A program made the translations under genes and the position numbers. Under the pieces are notes generated by a model. That model did no database searches. It was not told where the DNA came from and was given only the letters and a program-made list of their open reading frames with translations. From Pseudocolwellia sp. AS88 (lineage in GTDB: Bacteria > Pseudomonadota > Gammaproteobacteria > Enterobacterales > Alteromonadaceae), in contig NZ_JAUPEC010000004.1 in the NCBI RefSeq assembly GCF_030551755.1, positions 62,001-126,000 of the forward strand: a stretch of DNA of 64,000 nt. The letters are read 5' to 3'. Below are positions 9,459 to 18,564 of the stretch, piece after piece (the stretch's first letter is position 1; each line of letters opens with the position of its first letter).

Positions 9459-10658
9459 CTAGGAATTAATCAAAGCGCTAATTCTGTCAAAATTCTCCAT
9501 ATATTTATCAGTTAGATATTGTTCTTTATTAACAAGCTCTTCCTTAGGTATACCCATTGCTCTATCTATTGCATCTGATAATTCATTAGGTAAAACACCG
9601 CTAGGCATTTCAGCTAAGTCCCAAGTTGCCATATAATTTCGTTGTTTACGTAGTTTTGGTAATAAACCGACTCTTGGTACATGAAAAGCCATTGAAGTTA
9701 TAAGACCATGTAAACTCGTACCGCAGTAACACTCTGAATTTTTTATAATATTCATCACATCGAATACACCACCATCAAGATATTCAGCAACCTTAATATT
9801 ATTATCTAAATAGCGCTTTATTTTCTCTATTCCGTGAGAGTCGCTATGACCCGCGGCATTTCCAATTGCAATAAAAACAATAGTTAAATCATGTTTATTT
9901 GCTATAGCAGTTAAGTTCTGAGCAAACTCCTCTTCTAAACCTGCACTATGACCCGATGAAATTTGGAAAACTAAATATTTTTTTTCTAATTTATTGATCA
10001 ATGAACTTGCCTTCTCTCCTGTTTTTTTGTTTATTTCCTCTTCAGAAAATATACTTGACATCACAGTCGCAGAATCAGGATATATATCATTAACATTAGC
10101 ACCTATTCTTCTAATATTATCAGATGAAAACTCGTCTCGAACTGTTAAATAATCAGCATCATTTAAAGCTGCCGAAAGAGATTTAGCAGATTCACCTTCA
10201 ACGCCTGATACAGCTGTAGCGCCTACAGAGTTATAAATTAACTTCATGTTACTACTAAGATCTTTTGACGTTAGATCGAATGGATTATCAGATTTCAAAC
10301 CAATAATATTTTTTATTATTTTTTCAGTTAATTTAGGAATGTAACGAGCAAATGTGCGTTGAAATACTGAAAAAGAAAAATCAGATAATAAATAGCTATA
10401 AGCCGATAGCCAATCACATGAAACAACATCACCACCGGCAAGAATAACCGTAACATCTTGCTTACTCTGTTTTAATGCTTTCTTGATACCAACTGTACGT
10501 AACGCATTAAACTCAGTTAAGTCACTGTCAATTAACCCCGCAATTACAATTTTTTTATCAGGAAACCTTTCAGATAACATTCTCTCCATAACAAGAGGGA
10601 ACAATAGGTCACCATAATTGTGCCTATCAAATGCGCCATATAATACAACGTCATACAT
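9459..10658 (-). CDS. polysaccharide pyruvyl transferase family protein
   Basis: This protein of about 399 residues begins MYDVVLYGAFDRHNYGDLLF, the N-terminal Rossmann-like signature of the CsaB/WcaK family. AGGDVVSCDWLSAYSYLL, SVGATAVSG, YLTVRDEFSSDNI and the C-terminal YCGTSLHGLITSMAFHVPRV follow; the S-L-H-G-L motif is the donor/acceptor block of pyruvyltransferases. These enzymes add ketal pyruvate to a sugar, giving EPS negative charge. The frame extends to 10703, but AAAGGAA about 8 nt before the ATG at 10658 and the family N-terminus fix the start there. It is the thirteenth gene of the operon, after the flippase. Confidence 0.85.
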   Translation of the reverse strand: MYDVVLYGAFDRHNYGDLLFPLVMERMLSERFPDKKIVIAGLIDSDLTEFNALRTVGIKKALKQSKQDVTVILAGGDVVSCDWLSAYSYLLSDFSFSVFQRTFARYIPKLTEKIIKNIIGLKSDNPFDLTSKDLSSNMKLIYNSVGATAVSGVEGESAKSLSAALNDADYLTVRDEFSSDNIRRIGANVNDIYPDSATVMSSIFSEEEINKKTGEKASSLINKLEKKYLVFQISSGHSAGLEEEFAQNLTAIANKHDLTIVFIAIGNAAGHSDSHGIEKIKRYLDNNIKVAEYLDGGVFDVMNIIKNSECYCGTSLHGLITSMAFHVPRVGLLPKLRKQRNYMATWDLAEMPSGVLPNELSDAIDRAMGIPKEELVNKEQYLTDKYMENFDRISALINS

Positions 10659-10856
10659 ATTTATATTTCCTTTAAATATTTTCATACAAATCAAACAAAA
10701 CACTGGTTAATTAACTCAACCTTACTTATCCCTTACATCCTTATTCTATTATCTAAAACTAATTAGAAAATACATAAGTAAAATTACCGTACAGTTAAAC
10801 TCAACACCACTTCAAGAACAGGAATTTATATTTATTTAATATCTTACAATATAAAC

Positions 10857-12380
10857 TCATTTAAAATTAGTTCGATTTCTGGTGGTAATCTTCTTACTAA
10901 TAGTCATAAAATAATCACCCGATATTTTTCTTAAATTAGAATCTAATACCAAAAGCCAACTAAGTATCAAGAACACAGTAAAACTTACGGCGCCATATAT
11001 AACAAGTTCAAACCAAGAGATCTTTGTCATAACATTAAGAGCGAGCCATAAACCAACGCCAAAAACTAAGAAGTTAGCCAAAAATAACTTTCGTATGATC
11101 AACCAAAGTTTTAACTGATTATAATAACTATACAACCATAGACTTAGTACCACATTAGCGATAAATGAACCGATTGAAGTACCTATAGCAACACCAATAA
11201 GTCCATACTTCAAACCAAGTACGATAGACAAAGAAATATTAGTTATCGCCCCAAAAAGACTCACCAAAGAAATATATTGGTGTTGTGCTTGTGCAAGTAA
11301 GACCTGATTAACTGAGGTATAGATTGCTTGACAAAAGAAGGTGAAAATCAAGAAATATAGAATATTGGCGGCAGATTCAAACTCTTCGCCAACCCAAAGC
11401 ACAATAAAAGCTTTTCCTAAAATAATTAAAGGAGCTGAAAAAAGTGTCGCAAAGAACAAATTTATCATTATCGCATTGTGAAATAAGTCATCTAAGTTTT
11501 CATTCTTCGACATTTTCTTCATAAAAACCGGAGACAAAAAACCATTCACTGTAAAAACAAACGACTTAATATGCTCAGCTAGGCGATTAGCTACACCATA
11601 AACAGCAACTGATGAGAGACCAATAAGCTTAGTCACTATAAATGGATCAGCTTTTGAATTTAAGGTATTAGCAACACCATTTGCTACAACATGTTTTGAA
11701 AAGGCAAAAAGTGATTTCAACTCGTCTTTAGAAACTAATTTAAAGCTGAATCCCATTGCAGGGTAAAGTTTCTTTATGTAATAGATCTTCACTCCATTCG
11801 TTAATACATCTGCAAAAAGAGTGGCGATTATAGCCCCCCAGATATTCATCGTAGGTATCAATAAAAAGATCAAAACAGACTTTATTAACACATTAACCAT
11901 AACCAAATTAGAGTCAATATCTAGCCTTAAGAAGGCCGTAATGAAGCCATGAAAAGGGTTCATTAGAAAGTCCATCAGTATCTTTGCTGAAAGAACAAAT
12001 AAAGCCATCCTCAATGCATCAGCATCAACTGTAGCTCCAAAAAAATCAGCTGAAAATAAAGCAACGCAAGCTAATAAAGCAACAGCAGCAAAACCAAGAC
12101 AACCAAAAAGTACAATACTTGTGGAAAAAACAGTATTTACTTCTACAGGATCGTCCTTCTCCAAAGCTAATATAGTATGTCGTTGAACTGCAGACGGAAA
12201 GCCTAGTTCAATCACATTAAACCAACCAATTATCGAAAGAATCAGCAACCAAAATCCGTATCCATTAGCGCCAAGTACATTGATAAAATAAGGAGTAAGT
12301 AATAATGAAGATATAACTAATACTATTCTTTCTATAAATCGAAAAACGGAACTCTTAAAAAATAGTTTTTTAGTACTCAT
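10857..12380 (-). CDS. wzx: Wzx-type polysaccharide flippase (MOP superfamily)
   Basis: This 507-residue integral membrane protein has about 12-14 hydrophobic helices spread over its length and charged cytoplasmic ends. It opens with FFKSSVFRFIERIVLVISSL, followed by TPYFINVLGANGYGFWLLIL, the usual beginning of Wzx/RfbX flippases. The middle carries HVVANGVANTLNSKADPFIV and GVANRLAEHIKSFVF, also typical. It is expected to move undecaprenyl-linked repeat units across the inner membrane to the polymerase/ligase. It is the only flippase in the locus and lies 27 bp after the acyltransferase gene in the same operon. Confidence 0.85.
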   Translation of the reverse strand: MSTKKLFFKSSVFRFIERIVLVISSLLLTPYFINVLGANGYGFWLLILSIIGWFNVIELGFPSAVQRHTILALEKDDPVEVNTVFSTSIVLFGCLGFAAVALLACVALFSADFFGATVDADALRMALFVLSAKILMDFLMNPFHGFITAFLRLDIDSNLVMVNVLIKSVLIFLLIPTMNIWGAIIATLFADVLTNGVKIYYIKKLYPAMGFSFKLVSKDELKSLFAFSKHVVANGVANTLNSKADPFIVTKLIGLSSVAVYGVANRLAEHIKSFVFTVNGFLSPVFMKKMSKNENLDDLFHNAIMINLFFATLFSAPLIILGKAFIVLWVGEEFESAANILYFLIFTFFCQAIYTSVNQVLLAQAQHQYISLVSLFGAITNISLSIVLGLKYGLIGVAIGTSIGSFIANVVLSLWLYSYYNQLKLWLIIRKLFLANFLVFGVGLWLALNVMTKISWFELVIYGAVSFTVFLILSWLLVLDSNLRKISGDYFMTISKKITTRNRTNFK

Positions 12381-12407
12381 TGTTCAGTACTCGTGACATA
12401 TTAATCA

Positions 12408-12926
12408 TTATAAACACTTAGCGGGATTACCCACAACAATGGAATTAGATGGAATATCTTTTACAACAACTGCACCTGCACCTATCAAAACACCATCCCC
12501 AATAGAAACACTACCTAAAACGATAGCTCCAGTAGCAATACGTACATTATTACCTATGGTAGGCACACCAAAATCTTGCTTATTCCCTCCTCCTTTAGCA
12601 CCGACGGTTACTCCGTGATAAATGGTGAGAAAGTCTCCATATATTGCTTTATGATTAAGTACAATTAAACCATAATGAGGTAAAAACAATCCTTTCCCAA
12701 TCTTAGTTCGTCTAGGTATTTGTACCCCACTAAATATTCTTATCATTTTATATACAGGAATAGACAACCATCTTATTAATCTATTATCACTATTCGATAA
12801 CCTATAAAATAAAACAATTATAAAGGTTGTCTTTAACAGCAAAGACAATAACCTTTTGATACGTGAATACACTGCCAATTCATGCTGTTCCACATAAATC
12901 AAATAGTCTTGATATAACGCTGACAT
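12408..12926 (-). CDS. serine O-acetyltransferase-like hexapeptide acyltransferase
   Basis: This 172-residue protein has a helical, hydrophobic N-terminal part (residues 1-70) followed by a left-handed beta-helix. The helix repeats include IPRRTKIGKGLFLPHYGLIV, IYGDFLTIYHGVTVGAKGGG, IGNNVRIATGAIVLGSVSIGDGVLIGAGAVVV and the closing SNSIVVGNPAKCL. The HYGLIV/HGVTVG pair and the ending match the CysE/SAT-like LbH acyltransferases found in EPS and capsule operons, where they O-acetylate a sugar rather than serine. It is shorter than true CysE (about 270 residues). It lies between a GT2 gene and the flippase. Confidence 0.78.
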   Translation of the reverse strand: MSALYQDYLIYVEQHELAVYSRIKRLLSLLLKTTFIIVLFYRLSNSDNRLIRWLSIPVYKMIRIFSGVQIPRRTKIGKGLFLPHYGLIVLNHKAIYGDFLTIYHGVTVGAKGGGNKQDFGVPTIGNNVRIATGAIVLGSVSIGDGVLIGAGAVVVKDIPSNSIVVGNPAKCL

Positions 12927-12988
12927 AAAGAATAATTCTCTTCCGTTGTAGAAATAAATTAGGTAAATAAAAACAGATTAATTAGCTA

Positions 12989-13912
12989 TCAGATAGCGCG
13001 TTTTGTTTTTTGCATGAATCGCCAAATAAAATTAGGCACGATTTTAAATAACCTGCCTTTTACTGACAATTTACTGTTGTTTTTCAATTTAGATGCTTCG
13101 AGCAGAGTGTCACCTGCTAGGTTAAACATCCCATTGTAAATATAGGTATTGGCGTATCTCACATGCAGGTTCTGTTTTATTTCATTCCAATCTACTGACT
13201 TATTATGTTTCTCAGCCATTGGTTGAATTTTATCTAAACAGACTAACTCAGCAGCATGCATTTTTTCTTCATTTGATGAATAGTTATCACCATGGAATAC
13301 ATGAATGGCTAAATGCTCAGGTACAAAATCAAGTTCACAAACTAAAGAAAGTTTTAACCATGCTAACCAGTCATCAACCCCCATCAAGCTTCGTTCATCA
13401 TCAAATGCTTGTGTTTCTTGTAATAAGCTTTTACGTGCAATGGCTGTGCAGCACGTGAACATGTTAACTTGGATAAGCTTATCAAATACATCACCACGAT
13501 ATTTACGATCAAAACTTGGCTTATCTTGCTTGTTTAAATGTGCATAATCAGCAATAGCACCACAATAAACGAGCCCTACTTTAGGATTTTCAAATAAAGG
13601 AACTTGTTTACTTAACTTAGTGGGTAACCAGAAGTCGTCTTGATCACAAAAAGCGACAAGATCTCCATTTGCTCTTTCTATGCCGTAGTTTCGAGCTGCA
13701 GCTACGCCACCATTTTGTTTATGAAAACCATTTATAGAGCTATGCTGTTCTACTAAATTATTTATCAGTTGTTCAGAGTTGTCTTTACTACCATCGTTAA
13801 TTAGCAATATTTCAACGTTATCGTAGTCTTGAGCTAAAATGGTATTAACCGTAGCTTCTAAGTATTCGGCTCCGTTATATACGGGTATAACAACAGAAAC
13901 TAATGCGTTCAT
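12989..13912 (-). CDS. family 2 glycosyltransferase
   Basis: This 307-residue protein has a clear GT-A domain at residues 5-200: VSVVIPVYNGAEYLEATVNTI, ILLINDGSKDNS (nucleotide-binding Asp), GVAAARNYGIERANGDLVAFCDQDDFWLP (in parts) with the D-Q-D metal motif, and later MGVDDWLAWLKLSL with the E/D-D-W acceptor block. It has no TM segments, so it is a cytoplasmic or peripheral transferase adding one sugar to the lipid-linked repeat unit. It sits in the EPS operon between a GT4 gene and the acyltransferase gene. Donor and acceptor cannot be read from the sequence. Confidence 0.88.
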   Translation of the reverse strand: MNALVSVVIPVYNGAEYLEATVNTILAQDYDNVEILLINDGSKDNSEQLINNLVEQHSSINGFHKQNGGVAAARNYGIERANGDLVAFCDQDDFWLPTKLSKQVPLFENPKVGLVYCGAIADYAHLNKQDKPSFDRKYRGDVFDKLIQVNMFTCCTAIARKSLLQETQAFDDERSLMGVDDWLAWLKLSLVCELDFVPEHLAIHVFHGDNYSSNEEKMHAAELVCLDKIQPMAEKHNKSVDWNEIKQNLHVRYANTYIYNGMFNLAGDTLLEASKLKNNSKLSVKGRLFKIVPNFIWRFMQKTKRAI

Positions 13913-13939
13913 GCAAAGTCCTTAAGAATTAGTGTTCAA

Positions 13940-15049
13940 TCAGCTATAAAGCTTCATATATTTTTGTGCGACTGTTTCTAGTGAGTAGCCTTGTTTCACT
14001 AGTTGATAAGCTTCACTCCCCCACTTTTCAATAAGTTGAGGGTTTTCGGCTATATCAGTCAACAATCTTGAAAGCTCTTTATCATCGTTATAATTGAATA
14101 ACTGACCTGTTACATTACTTTCTACTAGTTTAGGGTTTCCACCAACTTTCGTTGCTAGCACAGGTATATGTCGCGCCATAGCTTCTAAAATGGCAATAGA
14201 TAAGCCTTCCATTTCAGAAGTAACAACCATGACATCAATGTCTTTATAAATGTTTTCTCGGTCGACTAACATGCCATGGAAATAAACATTGTCAGGAAAA
14301 GCACTCTCAGCTGCTGCAGACTTTAATAACTCTTCACACGGACCATTACCAAAAAAGTGAATTTCAAACTTATTTGCTAATACTTCAGGCATTAATGAAA
14401 TAGCTTTTAACAAACAGATCTGATTTTTCAAAGGTACCATTCTAGCGACGGAGCCTAATTTGATTTTAGAGTTTTGTTGTTCAACTGGTTGTTGATAACT
14501 TTCTCTTGGAATTAAGATTCCGTTATCAACAACTGACTGTGGCTTACTTTGCCAACCATTTACTTGATTAAATACTTTTTGTCCTTCATTTGAAACGAAG
14601 GTAATTTGATCAACAATTGAATGGGTTATTTTATGCATAACTCGCCACTTAAACTGATTAAATGGTTCAGCTCCGTGACGTGTATAAATAACTTTTTTTC
14701 GTCTACATAATATTGGGCCATAACAAGTAAACAATAAGGTAAAGGGTGAATGAAAATGTAAAACATCAAACCCGCTTACCACACGTTTAAATGTTTGTAT
14801 TTTTTCTAATCTACTGCCTTTAACAAAATGTACTGGGATGTTGTTTTTTATACATTCTGCAACTAAAACATCATCCTCTTCACCAAAAGATAAAATAGCA
14901 CTATCTAGCTTTAATGATTGACGTTGTTCAATAGCTAAGTCGATAACAAAACGCTCTGCTCCACCTATATTTAAACTTGATAGGATATGCAATACACTTT
15001 TAGGCTTAATAGTCACGTTTTCTCCTGATGTGCTTTCTATATTTTGCAC
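13940..15049 (-). CDS. family 4 glycosyltransferase
   Basis: This 369-residue GT-B protein starts KSVLHILSSLNIGGAERFVI, the usual GT4 acceptor-side loop. GSVARMVPLKNQICLLKAI, FEIHFFGNGPCEELL and VVTSEMEGLSIAILEAMARHIPVLAT follow, the last being the E-x7-E retaining-GT4 motif. It is in the TIGR03088-like group of exosortase-associated transferases by appearance, though I cannot confirm the subfamily. Its start overlaps the end of the CapK-like gene by 13 nt, which indicates coupled translation. Role: addition of a sugar to the repeat unit on the cytoplasmic face. Confidence 0.88.
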   Translation of the reverse strand: MQNIESTSGENVTIKPKSVLHILSSLNIGGAERFVIDLAIEQRQSLKLDSAILSFGEEDDVLVAECIKNNIPVHFVKGSRLEKIQTFKRVVSGFDVLHFHSPFTLLFTCYGPILCRRKKVIYTRHGAEPFNQFKWRVMHKITHSIVDQITFVSNEGQKVFNQVNGWQSKPQSVVDNGILIPRESYQQPVEQQNSKIKLGSVARMVPLKNQICLLKAISLMPEVLANKFEIHFFGNGPCEELLKSAAAESAFPDNVYFHGMLVDRENIYKDIDVMVVTSEMEGLSIAILEAMARHIPVLATKVGGNPKLVESNVTGQLFNYNDDKELSRLLTDIAENPQLIEKWGSEAYQLVKQGYSLETVAQKYMKLYS

Positions 15050-16383
15050 ACTGTTACTCGTCTTTTACCTGAAGGAGTTAGAGGAATATCATCCACAATA
15101 TCAAAATTAATGGCTAAACTATCTTCCGAATATTTATTGATTATTTTCTCTATCGGCTGAAAATTTGGCGATGTACTTTGATCATTAAGTACAATTTTTA
15201 CGTTAATAGATTCTAACTCTGTTTGTACAACTTGAAACTTTGCAATCCAAGAAAAATCTTTAAACATATGTGGAAATAACTCTCCTGGAAGTAACTGACC
15301 ATTAGGACATTTTATAATGTCTAACTTCCTTCCATCAACAGAGTTCATCATAGGTAGCGGGTTACCACAGTCACATGTTTCATGAGATAAGGTTGCGCAG
15401 TCACCATTAAGATATCGAACAAGTGGCATTCCGTAATTCGTTAGGTCAGTTATGGCAATATCACCACTTTCACCCATTACACTTTTGCCATCAACAAGAG
15501 TTTCAACTACGAGTTGATCAATGTTGATGTGCAAGCCTTGCTGTTTTTTACATTCAGAAGAGATAAGCATCACTTCACGACAGCCATAAGTATTATGCAC
15601 AGGACAATTAAAAGCTTTTTCGATGAGTTCTCTTTGATGTTCATAAAGAGCTTCAGCACCTGTAACAATAGTCTTTGGCTGATGCATTTTGATATTGTTA
15701 GCGATAATATATTTTGCCAATTCAACAAGAGGATTTACGTAGCTTACAATCGCATCAGGTTTTATTTTATTGATACGCTTGGCATATTCATCAATATTAC
15801 TGCTGTTCATTTCAAAAGAGTTAAGCATGTAGTTATTGAAAAAACGGTGATAAAGATCTTCTTTAAGCTGACGAAATGCAGATACCTTACCTAAACTAGC
15901 ACCCCATAAATATACAGCTTTAGTACCTAAATCAGCACCGACTTCACCATACCCGCGCCAGGCGATAGCTAACCTGGCTTCATGGCTTTCCATATTTAAC
16001 TCAAAATGAAAAGGTTGCCCTGTAGAGCCGCCTGTAGATTTTTTTATGTTTGTTGCTTTATTACATGCCGGCACAAGCTCGTCATAGTAGGTCATAACAT
16101 CTTGTTTAGTTAATACAGGTAATGTTGAAAATTTCTCGAGGCTGTCTATTTGTTCTACTGATTCGATACCGATACTTTGCCAAACTCGCTTGTAGTAAGG
16201 TACATTGTTCCAACAAAAGTGGAGGAGTTTCTCAAGTTGTTGCCATTGATAAGCTTTAAGTTCGTCCTGCTTCCAACTTAAACGTTCATTCGCCTCATTA
16301 ACCTTTTCTACAACATTGCTTTTTTTCAAGGTTGTGTAATAAAAAGGGAACAACACTTTAATAAAAAATTTCTTATAATTCAT
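15037..16383 (-). CDS. phenylacetate-CoA ligase-like (CapK/PaaK family) adenylating enzyme
   Basis: This protein of about 448 residues belongs to the ANL superfamily. KKSTGGSTGQPFHFELN is the AMP-binding P-loop, KTIVTGAEALYEHQRELI and NTYGCREVMLISSECKKQ are the A4/A5-type motifs, and GRKLDIIKCPNGQLLPGELF marks the hinge before the C-terminal domain ending TPSGKRRVTV. Relatives called CapK occur in capsule and EPS operons, probably activating an acyl or amino-acid group for polymer decoration. The frame opens at a TTG (16395), but GGAAG sits 5 nt before the ATG at 16383, so I start there. That also removes the overlap with the preceding deacetylase gene. Confidence 0.82.
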   Translation of the reverse strand: MNYKKFFIKVLFPFYYTTLKKSNVVEKVNEANERLSWKQDELKAYQWQQLEKLLHFCWNNVPYYKRVWQSIGIESVEQIDSLEKFSTLPVLTKQDVMTYYDELVPACNKATNIKKSTGGSTGQPFHFELNMESHEARLAIAWRGYGEVGADLGTKAVYLWGASLGKVSAFRQLKEDLYHRFFNNYMLNSFEMNSSNIDEYAKRINKIKPDAIVSYVNPLVELAKYIIANNIKMHQPKTIVTGAEALYEHQRELIEKAFNCPVHNTYGCREVMLISSECKKQQGLHINIDQLVVETLVDGKSVMGESGDIAITDLTNYGMPLVRYLNGDCATLSHETCDCGNPLPMMNSVDGRKLDIIKCPNGQLLPGELFPHMFKDFSWIAKFQVVQTELESINVKIVLNDQSTSPNFQPIEKIINKYSEDSLAINFDIVDDIPLTPSGKRRVTVCKI

Positions 16384-16385
16384 TT

Positions 16386-17384
16386 CTACTTCCAAACACT
16401 TTTATGTACTTTTTTTAATAAAAGCTTTAATAACTTATGGGACAATTGTGTGGCGTTACAATTGCTATCGACTGATATTCTTTCAATACAAAATTCATTC
16501 AAGTTTTTAGAGGTATTTATGCCTGAAATAAAAGAAAATGATATTTGGTAATATTTCTTTATGATTCTGACTGTCTCTTGAGTAAAACTATCTTTGCCAC
16601 CCACTGGATAAGCAAAAGCTTTAATACTTGTATTGAGCTCTTTTTCTATCAGTTCTTTGGAAGTTTTTGCTTCATAATCTTGTTCTTCGACACTTAAATG
16701 AGACATGATTCTATGACTACAAGTTTGTGAGCCAAACTCCATACCTGCGGCGCTCATTTCTCTTGCCATATCCCAAGTCATGAATAGAGGCTCTTGGTCC
16801 ATAAGTTTAGAGTCAGGTATTTGTAATTTTTGCTCTAGCTCTATGAGTATTTCTTCAATAGTTGAACCATTATTTATTTTAACAACATCAAGCACTTTTC
16901 TAATACTTGTAGGCACATCTTCTTTAGAAAGAGTAATGCTATCAGGCCAATTATTAAGTTTAATTTCATCAACTTGAGCATGACGAACTAGGTAAGCAAT
17001 TCTATCCCACCATGGAATTTCAGCATTATTCATGAAATTAGTAGCTAAAAAGAAAGTTGCCGTTATTTTATTTTCTAACAAAATAGGAAATGCTTTACTG
17101 TAGTTATCAATATAGCCGTCATCAAAAGTAATTAATGCGTACCTTTTATCTCGGATTTTTCCATCAAGTATTATAGAAATGTCATCAAGAGTAATAACAG
17201 TAAAATGCTGCTGAATATATTCCATATGCTCAGCAAAATTAGTTTCATCACAACTAAAAACATTAGGATCATACTCAGTTAGGCTAGCTTCGCCTATCCG
17301 GTGATAGTTAAAACAATAAAGTCCATTCGGCAGAACTGCATTAGCTATATATCTACCGACTGCATGTTTAACATTTGTAAGCAT
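16386..17384 (-). CDS. polysaccharide deacetylase (NodB-type)
   Basis: This 332-residue protein has the NodB homology motifs in order: FNYHRIGE (residues 25-32), YALITFDDGYIDNYSKAFP (82-100, with the D88-D89 metal/catalytic pair), ATFFLATNFM, FGSQTCSHRIMSHL (His residues of the metal triad), AFAYPVGGKDSFTQET and a late SISFSFISG-like strand. There is no classic signal peptide, though the N-terminus is mildly hydrophobic. A GAGGAG ribosome site lies 5 nt before the ATG at 17384. In the operon it sits next to a second deacetylase-like protein, so the EPS is probably partly deacetylated. Confidence 0.85.
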   Translation of the reverse strand: MLTNVKHAVGRYIANAVLPNGLYCFNYHRIGEASLTEYDPNVFSCDETNFAEHMEYIQQHFTVITLDDISIILDGKIRDKRYALITFDDGYIDNYSKAFPILLENKITATFFLATNFMNNAEIPWWDRIAYLVRHAQVDEIKLNNWPDSITLSKEDVPTSIRKVLDVVKINNGSTIEEILIELEQKLQIPDSKLMDQEPLFMTWDMAREMSAAGMEFGSQTCSHRIMSHLSVEEQDYEAKTSKELIEKELNTSIKAFAYPVGGKDSFTQETVRIIKKYYQISFSFISGINTSKNLNEFCIERISVDSNCNATQLSHKLLKLLLKKVHKSVWK

Positions 17385-17400
17385 CCGAGCTCCTCTACAG

Positions 17401-18564
17401 CTATAGCTGTTTAAATGTCGGTTTAGCTAAAATAAAGTCTCTGTACTCATTAGGATTGCCGTCTTTACCAGCCTCTGCAGCTTTAGCAATATTGTACATT
17501 TCTCTTGCTGATACATAATGAAGAATGTAATTTTCACCATCATTATATTTCGTTTCTAAATAGGTATGCATGTCATGTCTAGGTTGACCAAGCAAGGTAT
17601 CCATATCAGCTTCTTGAGTACCATGAGTATGCACTTTTATAAACGTCCATTCTGGTCGACCTTTCACATGTATATGCGAACTAACCCATTGATCAATTCT
17701 ACTTTTCAGTGGTGGGCATGCTTTTCTCACGTCAGCATTTTCTACATGCGGTAAACCTTTTGCCGTTCGCCACTTAAAGTTTATTCCGATAGGCCCTTGA
17801 ATTAACATGATATCACCGGACTCTTCTTTACCCACTTCAACGTCAACGCCAGTGTCATGACTTTTACACCTACCAGGTCTTCCGGTTGCGTAATAAATCG
17901 AATTGATCTTACTGGTTTGTGCTGGACTTGGTGTTGCAGGCAATGTCATATCAACATAACACCCTGTTTGATTTAACAAAGCGAGTTCGTTATCAATACC
18001 ACACATATAACCATCGGGTAGTGAATTATCAAGTGACCAATTACCATGGATAAAGGCATACATTATTTGCTCAGTTTCAGGATGAACAGGTAATGCACCA
18101 TGATCATGATGTAACTTATTAGCAAAATCAGTCATCACTTTAGTGAAGTTTTCTGGTGTGTCATTATCGTGATGTAAATGTATTTCTATTTCGCCAAAAC
18201 CGCGATAACACATGTCTGATAATTTAGCTAAATGTTCATGCCTATATTCTTCTTCTGGATAGAAAAACGAATGTTGTGGCATTACACCATCTGCATCTTT
18301 ATGTTGCTCGGCCATTAGAGGGTAATCTTTAAACCAGCGATCTACTCTTTCACGTTCTAATTCAATGTTATCGCGATTTTTCCATTGAGGTTCGAAATGG
18401 TCTACAAAACAAAATAAAACATGTATAGGTTTATCTGTTTTGGGATTGTTTAATCTATTTTTTAAATAAGGAAAAAACCACATTTCCATATTTTTCTTTT
18501 TTAATACTAGCCAAAATAAAGCACTTGCGGCTAACAATAATACTACAGTGATAAAACCTAACAT
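17401..18564 (-). CDS. membrane-anchored protein related to the polysaccharide deacetylase fold, function unknown
   Basis: This 387-residue protein has one N-terminal TM helix (residues 3-20), then a soluble domain rich in His and Asp. HVLFCFVDHFEPQW, FFYPEEEYRHEHLAKLSDMC, EIEIHLHHDNDTPENF, FIHGNWSLDNS and FIKVHTHGTQE follow the order of metal and catalytic motifs in carbohydrate esterase 4 barrels, but the canonical TFDDG block is absent. I cannot give it a family name. It lies between a GT2 gene, whose stop overlaps its start by one base, and a true deacetylase gene, so a role in modifying the nascent EPS is likely but unproven. Confidence 0.6.
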   Translation of the reverse strand: MLGFITVVLLLAASALFWLVLKKKNMEMWFFPYLKNRLNNPKTDKPIHVLFCFVDHFEPQWKNRDNIELERERVDRWFKDYPLMAEQHKDADGVMPQHSFFYPEEEYRHEHLAKLSDMCYRGFGEIEIHLHHDNDTPENFTKVMTDFANKLHHDHGALPVHPETEQIMYAFIHGNWSLDNSLPDGYMCGIDNELALLNQTGCYVDMTLPATPSPAQTSKINSIYYATGRPGRCKSHDTGVDVEVGKEESGDIMLIQGPIGINFKWRTAKGLPHVENADVRKACPPLKSRIDQWVSSHIHVKGRPEWTFIKVHTHGTQEADMDTLLGQPRHDMHTYLETKYNDGENYILHYVSAREMYNIAKAAEAGKDGNPNEYRDFILAKPTFKQL

